Positions 51,604 through 61,060 are shown, counted from the first letter of the stretch. The stretch: 64,000 nt of DNA from Leadbetterella lacustris (GCA_965234335.1 OZ248459.1:1-64000), one strand, 5' to 3'. The notes: generated by a model not told the origin, from the sequence alone. Made by a program: numbers and translations.

Positions 51604-52947
51604 ATGCATAAATCACGGAGGTCATTCATTAAAAAAACATCGGCAAGTGCAATTGCCCTAAGTTTCGGGGGAATTTTGCCTGGTTTTTCAGCCAAAAGTT
51701 ATTCTAAAATAGTGGGTGCTAATGAGAAAATTTTGGTAGCTGGAATGGGTGTAAACAGCCGTGGATTAGCAGTAGCCAAAAACTTTGCTTCCCAAACCAA
51801 TTGTGAGGTTCTGCATATTTGTGATGTTGATAGTAGAGCATCCAAAATTTGCATTGACGAAGTTGCGAAAATACAAAAACAATCGCCTAAAAATACACCA
51901 GATTTCCGCAAGGCCTTGGAGGACAAGGATTTGGATGTGCTAATAGTGACAGCACCAGACCATTGGCATGCACCTGCCAGTTTGTTAGCTTGTGCAGCCG
52001 GCAAACATGTATATTTAGAAAAACCATGCAGCCACAACCCTAAAGAAGGCGAAATGCTGGTGGAATCCGCAAAAAAACATAACAAAGTGATGCAAATGGG
52101 CAACCAACGACGCTCATGGCCGAATGTAGCCGCAGCCATAAAAGAGCTTCATGCTGGCGTTATAGGCATACCATATTATGCCAAAACGTGGTACACCAAC
52201 AATAGGGCATCGATAGGCACGGGTAAAAAAGTGACTGTGCCGGCTTGGCTAAATTTTGATTTATGGCAAGGTCCTGCTCCGCGAATGCCTTTTCAGGATA
52301 ATTTGATTCATTATAACTGGCATTGGTTTTGGCATTGGGGCACGGGTGAGGCATTAAACAATGGTACGCACATGGTGGATTTGGCTCGTTGGGGTTTGGG
52401 TGTTGACTTTCCAACAAAAGTTAATTCGTCAGGTGGGCGATATCGCTATACAGATGATTGGGAAACGCCTGATACCCAATTGATTTCCATAGAATTTGCA
52501 AACAAAAGCCTCATCACTTGGGAAGGGAGGTCTTGCAACGGGAAACTCGATGAAGACCAGAGCGTTGGTGTTATATTTTATGCCGAAAATGGTTCAATGC
52601 TTATAGAAAGCGGAAATTCTTACAAAATATTTGACCTTAAAAATAAATTAATCAAAGAAGTAAAAAATAACTTCGAAATTGACCCGAGAAACCTTCAAAA
52701 CCCGTCTCAACAGTTGGATGCCCTGCATATCCAAAATTTCTTTGACGGTATCAGAAAAGGTACACCTGTGATTTCGGATATTGACGGGGGCTATAAAAGT
52801 ACTTTGCTTATGCAACTAGGAAACATAGCCCAGCGAACAGGCCGAACATTAAACATTGACTCAAATAATGGGCATATCATAAATGACCAAGATGCCATGA
52901 AGTACTGGTCGAGGAGTTATGAACCGGGCTGGGAGCCAAAAGTGTAA
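51604..52947 (+). CDS. Gfo/Idh/MocA-family oxidoreductase with Tat-type signal
   Basis: 447 residues. The N-terminus SRRSFIKKTSASAIALSFGG is a twin-arginine signal, so it is probably exported folded with its NAD cofactor. The Rossmann domain has VAGMGVNSRGLAVAK, VTAPDHWHAPA and LEKPCSHN (EKP motif, about residues 140-147). The C-terminal domain carries GTHMVDLARWG. Exported members of this family act on glycans or sugars (some are GH109 glycosidases). It heads a unit with a DUF5009-type protein, nagB and nagA, suggesting amino-sugar work. Confidence 0.85.
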   Translation: MHKSRRSFIKKTSASAIALSFGGILPGFSAKSYSKIVGANEKILVAGMGVNSRGLAVAKNFASQTNCEVLHICDVDSRASKICIDEVAKIQKQSPKNTPDFRKALEDKDLDVLIVTAPDHWHAPASLLACAAGKHVYLEKPCSHNPKEGEMLVESAKKHNKVMQMGNQRRSWPNVAAAIKELHAGVIGIPYYAKTWYTNNRASIGTGKKVTVPAWLNFDLWQGPAPRMPFQDNLIHYNWHWFWHWGTGEALNNGTHMVDLARWGLGVDFPTKVNSSGGRYRYTDDWETPDTQLISIEFANKSLITWEGRSCNGKLDEDQSVGVIFYAENGSMLIESGNSYKIFDLKNKLIKEVKNNFEIDPRNLQNPSQQLDALHIQNFFDGIRKGTPVISDIDGGYKSTLLMQLGNIAQRTGRTLNIDSNNGHIINDQDAMKYWSRSYEPGWEPKV

Positions 52948-52948
52948 A

Positions 52949-54067
52949 ATGATGGACAAAAAATCTTCATTTATACAAAGCCGTTTGCTTTCACTTGATA
53001 CTTTGAGGGGTTTTGATATGTTTTGGATAATTGGTGGCGAAGAACTTGTGCACGTTTTGTCTAAACTATACCCTAATTCTTTCTGGAGTGTTTTTTCAAA
53101 ACAATTGGAGCACCCTTATTGGAATGGTTTTACATTTTACGATCTTATTTTCCCTTTGTTCATCTTTTTAGCGGGTGTTTCCACTCCTTTTTCTATTGGT
53201 AAGGCATTGAACGCTGGGAAAAGTAAAAAAGAAATCTTATTGAAAGTTTTGAAGAGAGGCCTGATTCTAATTCTTTTAGGTATTGTTTATAACAACGGAT
53301 TGCAAATAAGGCCAATAGACGACATAAGATTTATGAGTGTTTTGGGCCGAATTGGCATCGCTTATGTGTTTGCAAATATCACTTTTCTTTATGTCAAAGA
53401 GACTTTTCTCATCTACTGGTTTGCGGGCTTAATTGTTGCTTATTGGCTCATTCTTAAGTTTACATCTGCACCGGGCTTTCCTGCGGGTGACTTGAGTATG
53501 GAGGGTAATTTTGCTTCTTTCTTCGACAGAAATGTTTTGCCCGGGAAACTGTCGAGGGGCATTCATGACACTGTTGGTCTTTTCAACAATATCCCTGCCA
53601 TTAGTAATGCTTTAGCGGGCATCATTACGGGCATATTTTTGCAAAAACAAAAGATAACGCCCACAAAAAAAGCTCTTTACATGGTATTGGCTGGATTATT
53701 GGCTGTGATAATTGCACAAATTTGGAATCTTGATTTTCCAATAAATAAAAACTTGTGGTCTAGTTCTTTTGTAATGCAAACGGTTGGTTTAAGTTTATTG
53801 CTATTTGCTCTGTTTTATTATGTAATCGACGTACTAAAATACACGCGTTGGACGCTCTTTTTCCAAGTGATTGGCATGAACTCTATCCTTATTTATATTT
53901 CAGGAAAATTTATTGACTGGGAATTTACGGCTGACGCATTTTTCAAATGGCTGGGGCAACTTACAGGAGAGCCATATTCTATTTTGGTGCTTGCAATAGT
54001 TTTAGTGTTGATAAAATGGTTATTTTTGAAATTCCTTTACGATAAAAAAGTATTCTTACGGGTTTAA
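52949..54067 (+). CDS. DUF5009/HGSNAT-like multi-pass membrane protein
   Basis: 372 residues from ATG 52949, one base after the preceding stop codon; an ATG inside the previous gene (52919) is less likely. LSLDTLRGFDMFWIIGGEEL at the start and FYDLIFPLFIFLAGVSTPFS are typical of proteins related to heparan-alpha-glucosaminide N-acetyltransferase. About ten membrane helices are predicted. By family resemblance it may acetylate glucosamine-type sugars across the membrane, which would suit the nagA/nagB neighbours; activity is unproven. Four repeat units separate it from nagB. Confidence 0.8.
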   Translation: MMDKKSSFIQSRLLSLDTLRGFDMFWIIGGEELVHVLSKLYPNSFWSVFSKQLEHPYWNGFTFYDLIFPLFIFLAGVSTPFSIGKALNAGKSKKEILLKVLKRGLILILLGIVYNNGLQIRPIDDIRFMSVLGRIGIAYVFANITFLYVKETFLIYWFAGLIVAYWLILKFTSAPGFPAGDLSMEGNFASFFDRNVLPGKLSRGIHDTVGLFNNIPAISNALAGIITGIFLQKQKITPTKKALYMVLAGLLAVIIAQIWNLDFPINKNLWSSSFVMQTVGLSLLLFALFYYVIDVLKYTRWTLFFQVIGMNSILIYISGKFIDWEFTADAFFKWLGQLTGEPYSILVLAIVLVLIKWLFLKFLYDKKVFLRV

Positions 54068-54077
54068 ATTATAAACA

Positions 54078-54421
54078 ATGAAACATTCATGACAAAGATT
54101 TGAGACATACAGAAAAATGATTATTTCTTAGCGTCTTTGTGCCTTAGCGGTAAATAATAAACAATAAAACGATATTGACTAAGATTTTAGACACACAGAG
54201 AAATGATTATTTCTTAGCGTCTTTGTGCCTTAGCGGTAAATAATAAACAATAAAACGATATTGACTAAGATTTTAGACACACAGAGAAATGATTATTTCT
54301 TAGCGTCTTTGTGCCTTAGCGGTAAATAATAAACAATAAAACATTATTGACTGAGATTTGAGACATACAGAAAAATCATTATTTCTTAGCGTCTTTGTAC
54401 CTTAGCGGTAAATAATAAACA
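54078..54421 (+). repeat. ATGAAA-bounded repeat, four tandem 86-bp units before nagB
   Basis: Unit starts at 54078, 54164, 54250 and 54336, and the nagB start codon at 54422, are each exactly 86 bp apart. The first unit begins ATGAAACATTCATGAC; the later ones have ATAAAAC in place of ATGAAAC. Each ends CTTAGCGGTAAATAATAAACA. The nagB ATGAAA occupies the position where a fifth unit would begin. The two middle units are nearly identical, pointing to recent amplification. Confidence 0.95.
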
Positions 54422-55189
54422 ATGAAAAGTAGTATATTCAAAGATTCGGAAGAAATGGGGAAGGCTGCAGGTAAAAAAGCAGCCCAAATAATTAGAGAAA
54501 CATTAAAAGAAAAAGACTCGGCCAACGTAGTTCTTGCCACGGGAGCTAGCCAATTTGAGGTATTGAAACAAATGCTTTCTGAAAAAGATATTGCTTGGGA
54601 CAAGGTCACGGTGTTTCACTTAGATGAGTACTTGGGTATTCCAATCACACATCCCGCTAGCTTTAGAAAATACCTTTTAGATAGGTTTATAAACGTGATT
54701 ACGCCTAATTTAAAAGAAGTAATCTTGATTAATGGCGAAAAAGACGGAAAGGAAGAATGTAAAAGACTAGGCGAAATCATTGAAAAACATCCGATAGATT
54801 TGGCATTTGTGGGTTTTGGTGAAAATGGGCATTTGGCCTTTAATGATCCTCCCGCTGACTTTGATACAGAGGAACCCTACTTGGTGGTAGATTTAGACCA
54901 CGCTTGCCGTCAACAGCAATTCGGTGAAGGTTGGTTTGAAAGCCTAGACTCCGTTCCGAAGCAAGCTATTAGCATGTCTATAAAGCAAATAATGAAAACC
55001 AAGCATATCATTTGCTCTGTACCCGACACTAGAAAAGCCGAAGCCGTAAAAAACTGTCTCAATGGAGAAATTAGCAATCTTCACCCTGCTAGTATTTTAC
55101 AAAAACACCCCAATTGCGAGTATTTTTTAGATCAAAATGCTGCCAGCCTTTTGCCTCAAAATATTTTGGAAAAAATGATAGTTTATTAA
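54422..55189 (+). CDS. nagB: Glucosamine-6-phosphate deaminase
   Basis: 255 residues with the NagB pattern: VVLATGASQFEVLKQM, VTVFHLDEYLGIP (active-site Asp), HPIDLAFVGFGENGHLAFNDPPADF (catalytic His/Asp region), and DHACRQQQFGEGWF. It converts glucosamine 6-phosphate to fructose 6-phosphate and ammonia in the cytoplasm. nagA starts 2 bp after its stop, so the two enzymes of GlcNAc-6-P breakdown are coupled. The start codon is the ATGAAA junction of the repeat array. The gene is slightly short at the C-terminus compared with E. coli NagB. Confidence 0.92.
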   Translation: MKSSIFKDSEEMGKAAGKKAAQIIRETLKEKDSANVVLATGASQFEVLKQMLSEKDIAWDKVTVFHLDEYLGIPITHPASFRKYLLDRFINVITPNLKEVILINGEKDGKEECKRLGEIIEKHPIDLAFVGFGENGHLAFNDPPADFDTEEPYLVVDLDHACRQQQFGEGWFESLDSVPKQAISMSIKQIMKTKHIICSVPDTRKAEAVKNCLNGEISNLHPASILQKHPNCEYFLDQNAASLLPQNILEKMIVY

Positions 55190-55191
55190 TC

Positions 55192-56376
55192 ATGTTTTCG
55201 AAAATTAAAATATTCAACGGCAAAGTAATTACGCCATATACAATTATGGAAAATGCTGCTGTACTTGTTTCAGAAGGTAAAATTATCGGAATTGAAGAAG
55301 GAAATCCGAGCTTTCCAGGGGCTTTAGAAATTGACGCAAAAGGGCAATACATTTCCCCAGGTTTTATAGATATACATATTCATGGAGGAGGTGGAAGCGA
55401 CTTTATGGATGGTACACCAGAGGCTTTTTTGAATATTGCTGAAACGCATGCCAAATATGGCACAAGCTCCATGTTTCCTACCACTTTGACCGCTGAACAA
55501 GGGGATCTTTTAGCAACCCTAGAATCTTTTGAAATCGCAAAAAGTAGAAACACCAAAGGAGCTAGTTTATTAGGGATGCATCTAGAAGGCCCATATTTTG
55601 CGATGAACCAAAAAGGAGCTCAAGATCCTCGTTTTATTCGAAATCCAGACCAATCAGAATATGAGAACCTAATTAAAAACTACAAAACTATAAGTCGATG
55701 GAGTGCTGCTCCGGAGTTACCAGGAGCAATGGAATTTGGTAAGTTTTTAGTTGAAAACAACATCCTTCCTGCCATAGCCCATACGGACGCCATTTATGAA
55801 GAAGCCGAAGAGGCATTTAGAAATGGATATACCTTGGCAACACACTTTTATTCTGCCATGTTGGGTGTTACACGTCGCAATGCTTATCGTTATGCGGGAG
55901 TTGTTGAAGCGGCCTACCTGATTGACGACATGGATGTAGAAATAATTGCGGACGGGGCTCATCTTCCAGCTCCGCTTTTAAAGTTAATTTACAAAATAAA
56001 AGGGCCCAAAAATATTGCCCTAATTACTGATGCAATGCGTGCCGCTGCCATGCCAGAAGGCAAGTCACTTTTGGGAGGACTAAAAAACGGCGTAGAAGTG
56101 ATAGTAGAAGATGGTGTGGCCAAAATGCCAGACAGAAGCTCATTTGCAGGAAGCGTTGCAACTTTTGATCGGCTGGTGAGAACGATGCTAAATTTGGCAG
56201 AAGTTCCTATGCTAGATATTATCACGATGGCTAGCCTTACTCCTGCCAGAATTATGAAGGTTCAAGACCAAAAAGGCTCCTTAGAAATAGGCAAAGATGC
56301 TGATATTATAATTTTTGACAATGCTATCAATATCCAAATGACTATGGTAGAGGGAAGGATAATCTATCAATTATAA
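55192..56376 (+). CDS. nagA: N-acetylglucosamine-6-phosphate deacetylase
   Basis: 394 residues from ATG 55192 (the frame extends upstream into nagB without support). Amidohydrolase-fold motifs are present: GFIDIHIHGGGGSDFMDG, GMHLEGPYFAMNQKGAQDP (metal-binding Glu), IAHTDAIYEEAEEAF, THFYSAM and LITDAMRAAAMPEG with the catalytic Asp. It removes the acetyl group from GlcNAc-6-P, making the substrate of NagB encoded just upstream. Its last 6 bp overlap tail-to-tail with the minus-strand oxidoreductase gene. Confidence 0.93.
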   Translation: MFSKIKIFNGKVITPYTIMENAAVLVSEGKIIGIEEGNPSFPGALEIDAKGQYISPGFIDIHIHGGGGSDFMDGTPEAFLNIAETHAKYGTSSMFPTTLTAEQGDLLATLESFEIAKSRNTKGASLLGMHLEGPYFAMNQKGAQDPRFIRNPDQSEYENLIKNYKTISRWSAAPELPGAMEFGKFLVENNILPAIAHTDAIYEEAEEAFRNGYTLATHFYSAMLGVTRRNAYRYAGVVEAAYLIDDMDVEIIADGAHLPAPLLKLIYKIKGPKNIALITDAMRAAAMPEGKSLLGGLKNGVEVIVEDGVAKMPDRSSFAGSVATFDRLVRTMLNLAEVPMLDIITMASLTPARIMKVQDQKGSLEIGKDADIIIFDNAINIQMTMVEGRIIYQL

Positions 56377-57363
56377 GCCAATATTTTTCAAATTCACTGC
56401 TTTTCCATTTCTTTTTTTGCTTAAATCTGCCGCTTCTATAAATGCACAAATTTCTAAAGTTTCGTTTTTATCTACCGGTGAAATTCCTGTTTCAAAGAAA
56501 TTGACAATTTCAATCAATAATGGATCGTACCCGTTGTAAGGCCCAAGTGTGCCGATACCTTTCTCGCCATAAGCGGTACCGCCATAGTCTTGTTTACCAT
56601 TTTTAATTCCCCTAAAAGTACCAATTCTACCATCTTCCCATTTAGCAATACATACTTCCTGATCCTTATCAATCGTTCTTTGAACACTCTTGCAGCCTGT
56701 TCCCATCACTGTGAATAACATTTCTACGCCGTGAATTCCATACCAAAACAAATCGGGATGTGTTTTTTCAAATTTCATGGGACTGTAAGTATCCGCTCCT
56801 TTTACTTTGCCTAATGAGCCATTTTTGATTTCTGACATTCCTTTAGCAAACCTCAGTGAGGAGGACGAAAAAATGGGTACATTGTACATTTCTGCGGCCT
56901 TAAAAATAGCTTTTGCGTCTTTTAATGAAGCGGCTATGGGCTTATCTATAAATGTTCTTTTGCCACTTTTGAAAACTTGCATGGCTTGTTCTAAATGCCT
57001 TCGTCCATCGTTGGTTTCTAGCAAAACAACATCAACCTTTTGTAGCAATTCTGCTATAGAGTTTACAATCTCAACACCCATATTTGTAACTTCTTTTATG
57101 TACCCGGGGATTCTTTCGGTACTTGAAACAATATCTAGGCTTCCTTGTGGATAAGCCGCAACCACTTTATAGCCCTTAAAAGCGGCATCGCCTCTTAGCA
57201 GTGACTTGGTAAAAGCCACCGAATGAGAAGTATCTAATCCGATAATTCCTACTCGCTTTCCGGTTGCTTGGCTTGGGGAAGCAGTGGCTTTTTTAACGAA
57301 AGATAAGCCAATACCTGCGGCTAAAACAGGTGCAAAAAACTTGCGTCTACTTAGTTTTTTCAT
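56371..57363 (-). CDS. Gfo/Idh/MocA-family oxidoreductase with Tat-like signal
   Basis: 330 residues from ATG 57363; the codons upstream come from the repeat unit. LSRRKFFAPVLAAGIGLSF is a twin-arginine-type signal. The Rossmann part has VGIIGLDTSHSVAFTKSLL, LETNDGRRHLEQAMQ and FIDKPIA (variant of EKP), followed by a short C-terminal domain. It probably acts on a sugar derivative in the periplasm. It lies downstream of the FHS sugar transporter on the same strand. One repeat unit separates them; without it the two genes would overlap by ATGA. Confidence 0.82.
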   Translation of the reverse strand: MKKLSRRKFFAPVLAAGIGLSFVKKATASPSQATGKRVGIIGLDTSHSVAFTKSLLRGDAAFKGYKVVAAYPQGSLDIVSSTERIPGYIKEVTNMGVEIVNSIAELLQKVDVVLLETNDGRRHLEQAMQVFKSGKRTFIDKPIAASLKDAKAIFKAAEMYNVPIFSSSSLRFAKGMSEIKNGSLGKVKGADTYSPMKFEKTHPDLFWYGIHGVEMLFTVMGTGCKSVQRTIDKDQEVCIAKWEDGRIGTFRGIKNGKQDYGGTAYGEKGIGTLGPYNGYDPLLIEIVNFFETGISPVDKNETLEICAFIEAADLSKKRNGKAVNLKNIGL

Positions 57364-57450
57364 ATTTTTATTGTTTACCGCTAAGACGCCATAACGCCAA
57401 GAAATAATCATTCCCTTGTATGTCAAAAGTCTTAGTCATGAATGTTTCAT
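57363..57450 (-). repeat. ATGAAA-bounded repeat, one 87-bp unit between two coupled genes
   Basis: On the minus strand the unit runs from ATGAAACATTCATGAC (57450) to the ATGAAA start codon at 57363, 87 bp apart. The TGA stop of the transporter gene lies in the first ATGAAA and the start codon of the oxidoreductase is the second. Confidence 0.92.
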
Positions 57451-58763
57451 TGTAATTTCCAAGATCTAATTTGATGGCCTTTTACGGCATAAAAGACCAG
57501 ATAGATATAACATGGAACAAGTATCCAATAGGCCAATCGTACATCATAGACATCGGCAAAATAGCCGTATACCAAAGGCATTATGGCATTTCCACAAAGC
57601 ATCATAATTAAGATGGATGCTCCTAATTTTGTAAATTTACCGAGTCCGTCGAGAGCTAAAGGCCAAATTCCAGCCCAAACTAATGAATTGGCCAGACCCA
57701 ACAATACCAAAAACCAAATGGAAATATCGGCTTTGAGACCCATAAAATGTACTTCTCCCTTGGCATAAATGACAAGTAGCGTAAATACCAATCCTAGCAT
57801 AGTACAAAACCGTAAGGCATTCACTTGGGAAATGATTTTTGGCATCAAGATAATGCCAAGCACATAACCACAAATGGTGGCGGCAAGGGTATAAGAAGGT
57901 AAAACCTTGGCCTCTAATAATTGAATATTCATAGAGGCAGCATAGCCAATAATGGTATCAATAGCTATCACTTGGGTGCCTACGTGCATAAAAATTGCCG
58001 CCGCCCCAAGTATTAAATGTGGAAATTGGAAAATACTTGTTTTAGACTCCTTATTTTCAGACGTTTCCTGGCTATCACTATCTGTGTCAATTTCTGGAAG
58101 TGGTGAAAAACGAATGCCTAGACCAATTAAAAACAGTATTATTCCGACAACCAAATAGGGCTTAATTACTCGCTGAACAAGCTCGTCTAAAGCTATGTTT
58201 TTTTCAACTTCGTTCATGTTGGCAAGATTCTTAAAAAGGTCACTGTCAGTGGCACGAAGCACCACCGCTGCAAAAATAAGCGGTGCTAGAATGCCGGCAG
58301 CCTTGTTACAAATTCCCATAATACTGATTCTTTGAGCAGCTCTTTCTTTTGGCCCTAAAATAGTAATATATGGGTTGGCAGCAGTTTGAAGAATCGCTAA
58401 TCCTGCTCCTAAGGTAAATAAGCCCATTAAAAAAACAGAATAGGTGCGACTATAAGCTGCCGGAATAAATATAAAAGCACCAATGGACATGATCCAAAAA
58501 CCGTACATTATTCCTTTTTTGAAACCTACTTTTTGCAATAAGAAGGACGCTGGAACCGAGATTATAAAATAAGAAATGTAAAAAGCAAAAGTGACCAAAT
58601 AGGCTTGAAAATTGGTGAGTTCACAGCCAATTTTGAAGTACGGAATTAAAATGGCGTTTATCCAAGAGACAAAACCAAAAATAAAAAACATCAAGGCTAC
58701 TATTGCAATAGATATACGTGTTTGGATTTTGCTTAAAGAACTAACGGCAACGGCTTTCGACAT
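57447..58763 (-). CDS. FHS-family MFS sugar transporter (NagP/FucP-like)
   Basis: 438 residues with twelve membrane helices. It has the FHS signatures ALMFFIFGFVSWINAILIPYF in helix 1, FYISYFIISVPASFLLQKVGFKKG and GLAILQTAANPYITILGP. Members import fucose, glucose/galactose or, as NagP, N-acetylglucosamine by proton symport. With nagA and nagB convergent beside it, GlcNAc is the most likely substrate, but fucose cannot be excluded given the GH29 gene elsewhere. The oxidoreductase gene downstream belongs to the same unit. Confidence 0.87.
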   Translation of the reverse strand: MSKAVAVSSLSKIQTRISIAIVALMFFIFGFVSWINAILIPYFKIGCELTNFQAYLVTFAFYISYFIISVPASFLLQKVGFKKGIMYGFWIMSIGAFIFIPAAYSRTYSVFLMGLFTLGAGLAILQTAANPYITILGPKERAAQRISIMGICNKAAGILAPLIFAAVVLRATDSDLFKNLANMNEVEKNIALDELVQRVIKPYLVVGIILFLIGLGIRFSPLPEIDTDSDSQETSENKESKTSIFQFPHLILGAAAIFMHVGTQVIAIDTIIGYAASMNIQLLEAKVLPSYTLAATICGYVLGIILMPKIISQVNALRFCTMLGLVFTLLVIYAKGEVHFMGLKADISIWFLVLLGLANSLVWAGIWPLALDGLGKFTKLGASILIMMLCGNAIMPLVYGYFADVYDVRLAYWILVPCYIYLVFYAVKGHQIRSWKLQ

Positions 58764-58857
58764 ATTTCTGAAATAATTAATGGGGTTGAATAAACACTTA
58801 AATATAAAAGAAAATATTTAACATTTTTAAGACTTCACTTTTTAGCTGCATTTTCTG

Positions 58858-59260
58858 GTGAAAGTGAGCCAACTATTTCGGTTTAAAGTGAGCTACTTTG
58901 AGTTGCGTTGTTTGGTATTGATTCAAGGATATTTTGTTGATTCCCCATAGCATATTATAGCTATGTTTCATTCATAGTTTGAAACCACTTGCTTTTTAGC
59001 TCAAAGAGCAATTTAAGTATTTTGTGATTTTTAGATGACATTGATTAATAGAAAAAATCTCAAGATTATCGCACCGCTCAACTTCCACGGTAGTCAGGAC
59101 GAAAAATGGAGAAATAACCGGCATACAAAAGGAAATCAAGTATTCAAAATTGCAGTAGTTTTGCATAACTTTAGAGGCCAGTTTCGGGCAATGCAAATAA
59201 ATTCGTGATAACCTTTAATCCATATTGGAAACAAACGAGAATCCGGCTATTTTAGAGTAA
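58858..59260. mobile_element. Possible relic of an IS21-type element
   Basis: AAAGTGAGCTACTTTG and a preceding GTGAGCCAACTATTTCGG (58863-58900) look like the repeated GTGAGCC-type termini I associate with IS21-family elements of Bacteroidota. A degenerate inverted counterpart (AGAGTAAATGACCCACATTTT, 59255 region) lies 370 bp away. No istA/istB coding sequence remains. A 66-codon minus-strand frame at 58996-59196 is unlikely to be a gene. The rest of the 780-bp gap shows only the repeat at 59421. Confidence 0.3.
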
Positions 59261-59420
59261 ATGACCCACATTTTAAAGATAATATTTGGGTTGCAGTGGG
59301 GCTAAGCGGTAATTAGCTGGAGTGCTCAAGAAATTAGGTAAGCAAGGTATTTAATTTATCAAAGTTTTTAATTTTGAAATTTTTAAGTACTTTAACGAAG
59401 AAAAATGCATAAAATACAGC

Positions 59421-59541
59421 CTCTTTGCGACATAGCGGTAATTTTTTAAACAAATGAAACATTCATGCCTAAGATTTTGCACACGCAGCGAAATGATTAT
59501 TTCTTAGCGTCTTAGCGACATAGCGGTAAATTTTTAAAAAA
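59421..59541 (+). repeat. ATGAAA-bounded repeat, one 88-bp unit plus a partial unit
   Basis: ATGAAACATTCATG starts at 59454 and the next ATGAAA, 88 bp on, is the start codon of the DUF1016 gene (59542). A partial unit with GACATAGCGGTAA precedes it from 59421. Confidence 0.88.
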
Positions 59542-60706
59542 ATGAAATACGAAATATTAGTTGGCACCATTCAAAAAACCCATCAGCACTTTCAGCAACA
59601 AGCTGCAAAGGCGGTAAATGTATCGTTGACTTTGAGAAACTGGTTGATAGGGTTTTATATTGTGGAGTTTGAACAAAAGGGTGAGGAACGTGCCTCTTAT
59701 GGGCAAAATCTAATTAAGAATCTTTCGGAGAGTTTGGCTATTAAGGGTTTTGGAGAAACCAACCTGAAACTGTCACGGCAGTTTTATGTGGTATATCCCG
59801 AACTAAGGGCGGTTTTGGGGATTTATCGCAATGAACTACCACATAGAATTCGTCAGACGCTGTCTGACGAATCTGTGTCAGCAACTCAACAAATAAGTCA
59901 GTTGCCAACTGACCAATTGCAAACGCCTGATAAACAGTCAATTATTCCTTTTGATGGTTTAGAAAACACGGACGCTTTTTTGATAGATTTGGTAAAAAAA
60001 GTATCTTTCTCCCACTTCGTAGAACTTATAAAAATAGAAGACGGAACAAAGCGTAAGTTTTTTGAACTTATCATTCTAAAAACTACACCATCTGTACAAG
60101 AATTAAAACGTCAGATAAATACTTTGGCTTATGAAAGAGTAGGTTTATCACAAGATTTGGACTTGGCTACTAATCAACTTTTAGGTAAAATCGAACCCAC
60201 AAAGGTTGAGGGCAGTATAAAAAACATTTATTTATTTGATTTTTTTAGGCATTCGCAACAACGGGCTAATAGAAGAAACCGACTTAGAGGCAGCACTAGT
60301 AAACCATTTGCAGGAATTTATATTAGAGCTGGGCAATGGTTTCTGTTTCGAAGCCAGACAAAAACGCATATTGATTGACGACACTTACTTTTTTGCAGAC
60401 TTGGTGTTTTACCACCGCATACTCAAATGCCACGTTATCATAGAGATAAAAGTAGATGCTTTTGCACATCACCATTTGTCACAACTCAACACCTCCGTGG
60501 CCTACTATAATGCCGAAGTAAAACAGAAAGACGATAACCCAGCGGTAGGTATATTGCTTTGTACAGAAAAAGGCCAAAAACTAGTAGAATACGCCACCGC
60601 AGGCATGGACAACCACCTTTTTGTGTCGAAATACCTACTCCAGCTACCCAATAAAGAAAAACTCGAAGAGTTTATAATTACCGAAATGAAGAAATGGAAG
60701 CAGTGA
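59542..60706 (+). pseudogene. DUF1016/PDDEXK nuclease-like gene split by a frameshift in a T7 run
   Basis: The first frame (59542 to about 60240) encodes the DUF1016 N-terminal domain: LRNWLIGFYIVEFEQKG, YGQNLIKNLS, and FVELIKIEDGTKRKFFELI. The second frame (from about 60243 to 60706) continues with FLGIRNNGLIEETDLEAALV, then a PD-(D/E)xK core: FFADLVFYHRILKCHVIIEIK, with Asp and Glu-x-Lys present. The shift is at GATTTTTTTAGG near 60240-60250; one T fewer would fuse the frames into one protein of about 387 residues. It may be a sequencing or assembly error, a true mutation, or a slippery tract. The family (YhcG-like) is linked to nucleic-acid cleavage. Confidence 0.85.
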
Positions 60707-60956
60707 TTAGTAAGGAAAATACAAGTTGGGAAATAGTCAAACTACCATCAGTAGCAGATATAATAGCTGTACAATCACTTGAATCTAAATACCACAACTC
60801 AACTTTTATAAGCGTCTGATTTTTAGTCTTTTGTTTTTATAAGAAACTTCAGTAATTAATACGTAGACAAAAAAATTAAGGTTTCTAAATTTCTTGAAAT
60901 GATTTAAAATTATGAAGAAAATAACCCCACATCAAAACAAAAGAGCATCCCCGCTC

Positions 60957-61060
60957 ACCTCACAAACATAAACTCTTTTTCTGAGGACGCCTTTGCGTCA
61001 AACTCATAGTTGCCGTAGTTGAAGGTTTAGAGATATTCGGTGTCTTGTAGGTCTTTGTGA
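60957..61060 (-). pseudogene. Duplicated 3' end of yaaA
   Basis: About 100 bp closely resemble the end of yaaA (61478-61578). On the minus strand it would encode the last 30 or so residues, ending NYGNYEFDAKASSEKEF, but it contains an in-frame TAA (after EYL) and lacks the rest of the gene. The DUF3817 gene lies between the two copies. The remainder of the 60707-61133 gap holds a short relic shared with the downstream region of the 34754 gene (about 60815-60865) and otherwise nothing I can identify. Confidence 0.8.

Noticed and set aside
58996..59196. 66-codon minus-strand frame
   Set aside because: No ribosome binding site, no recognisable domain, and located in what looks like IS debris.
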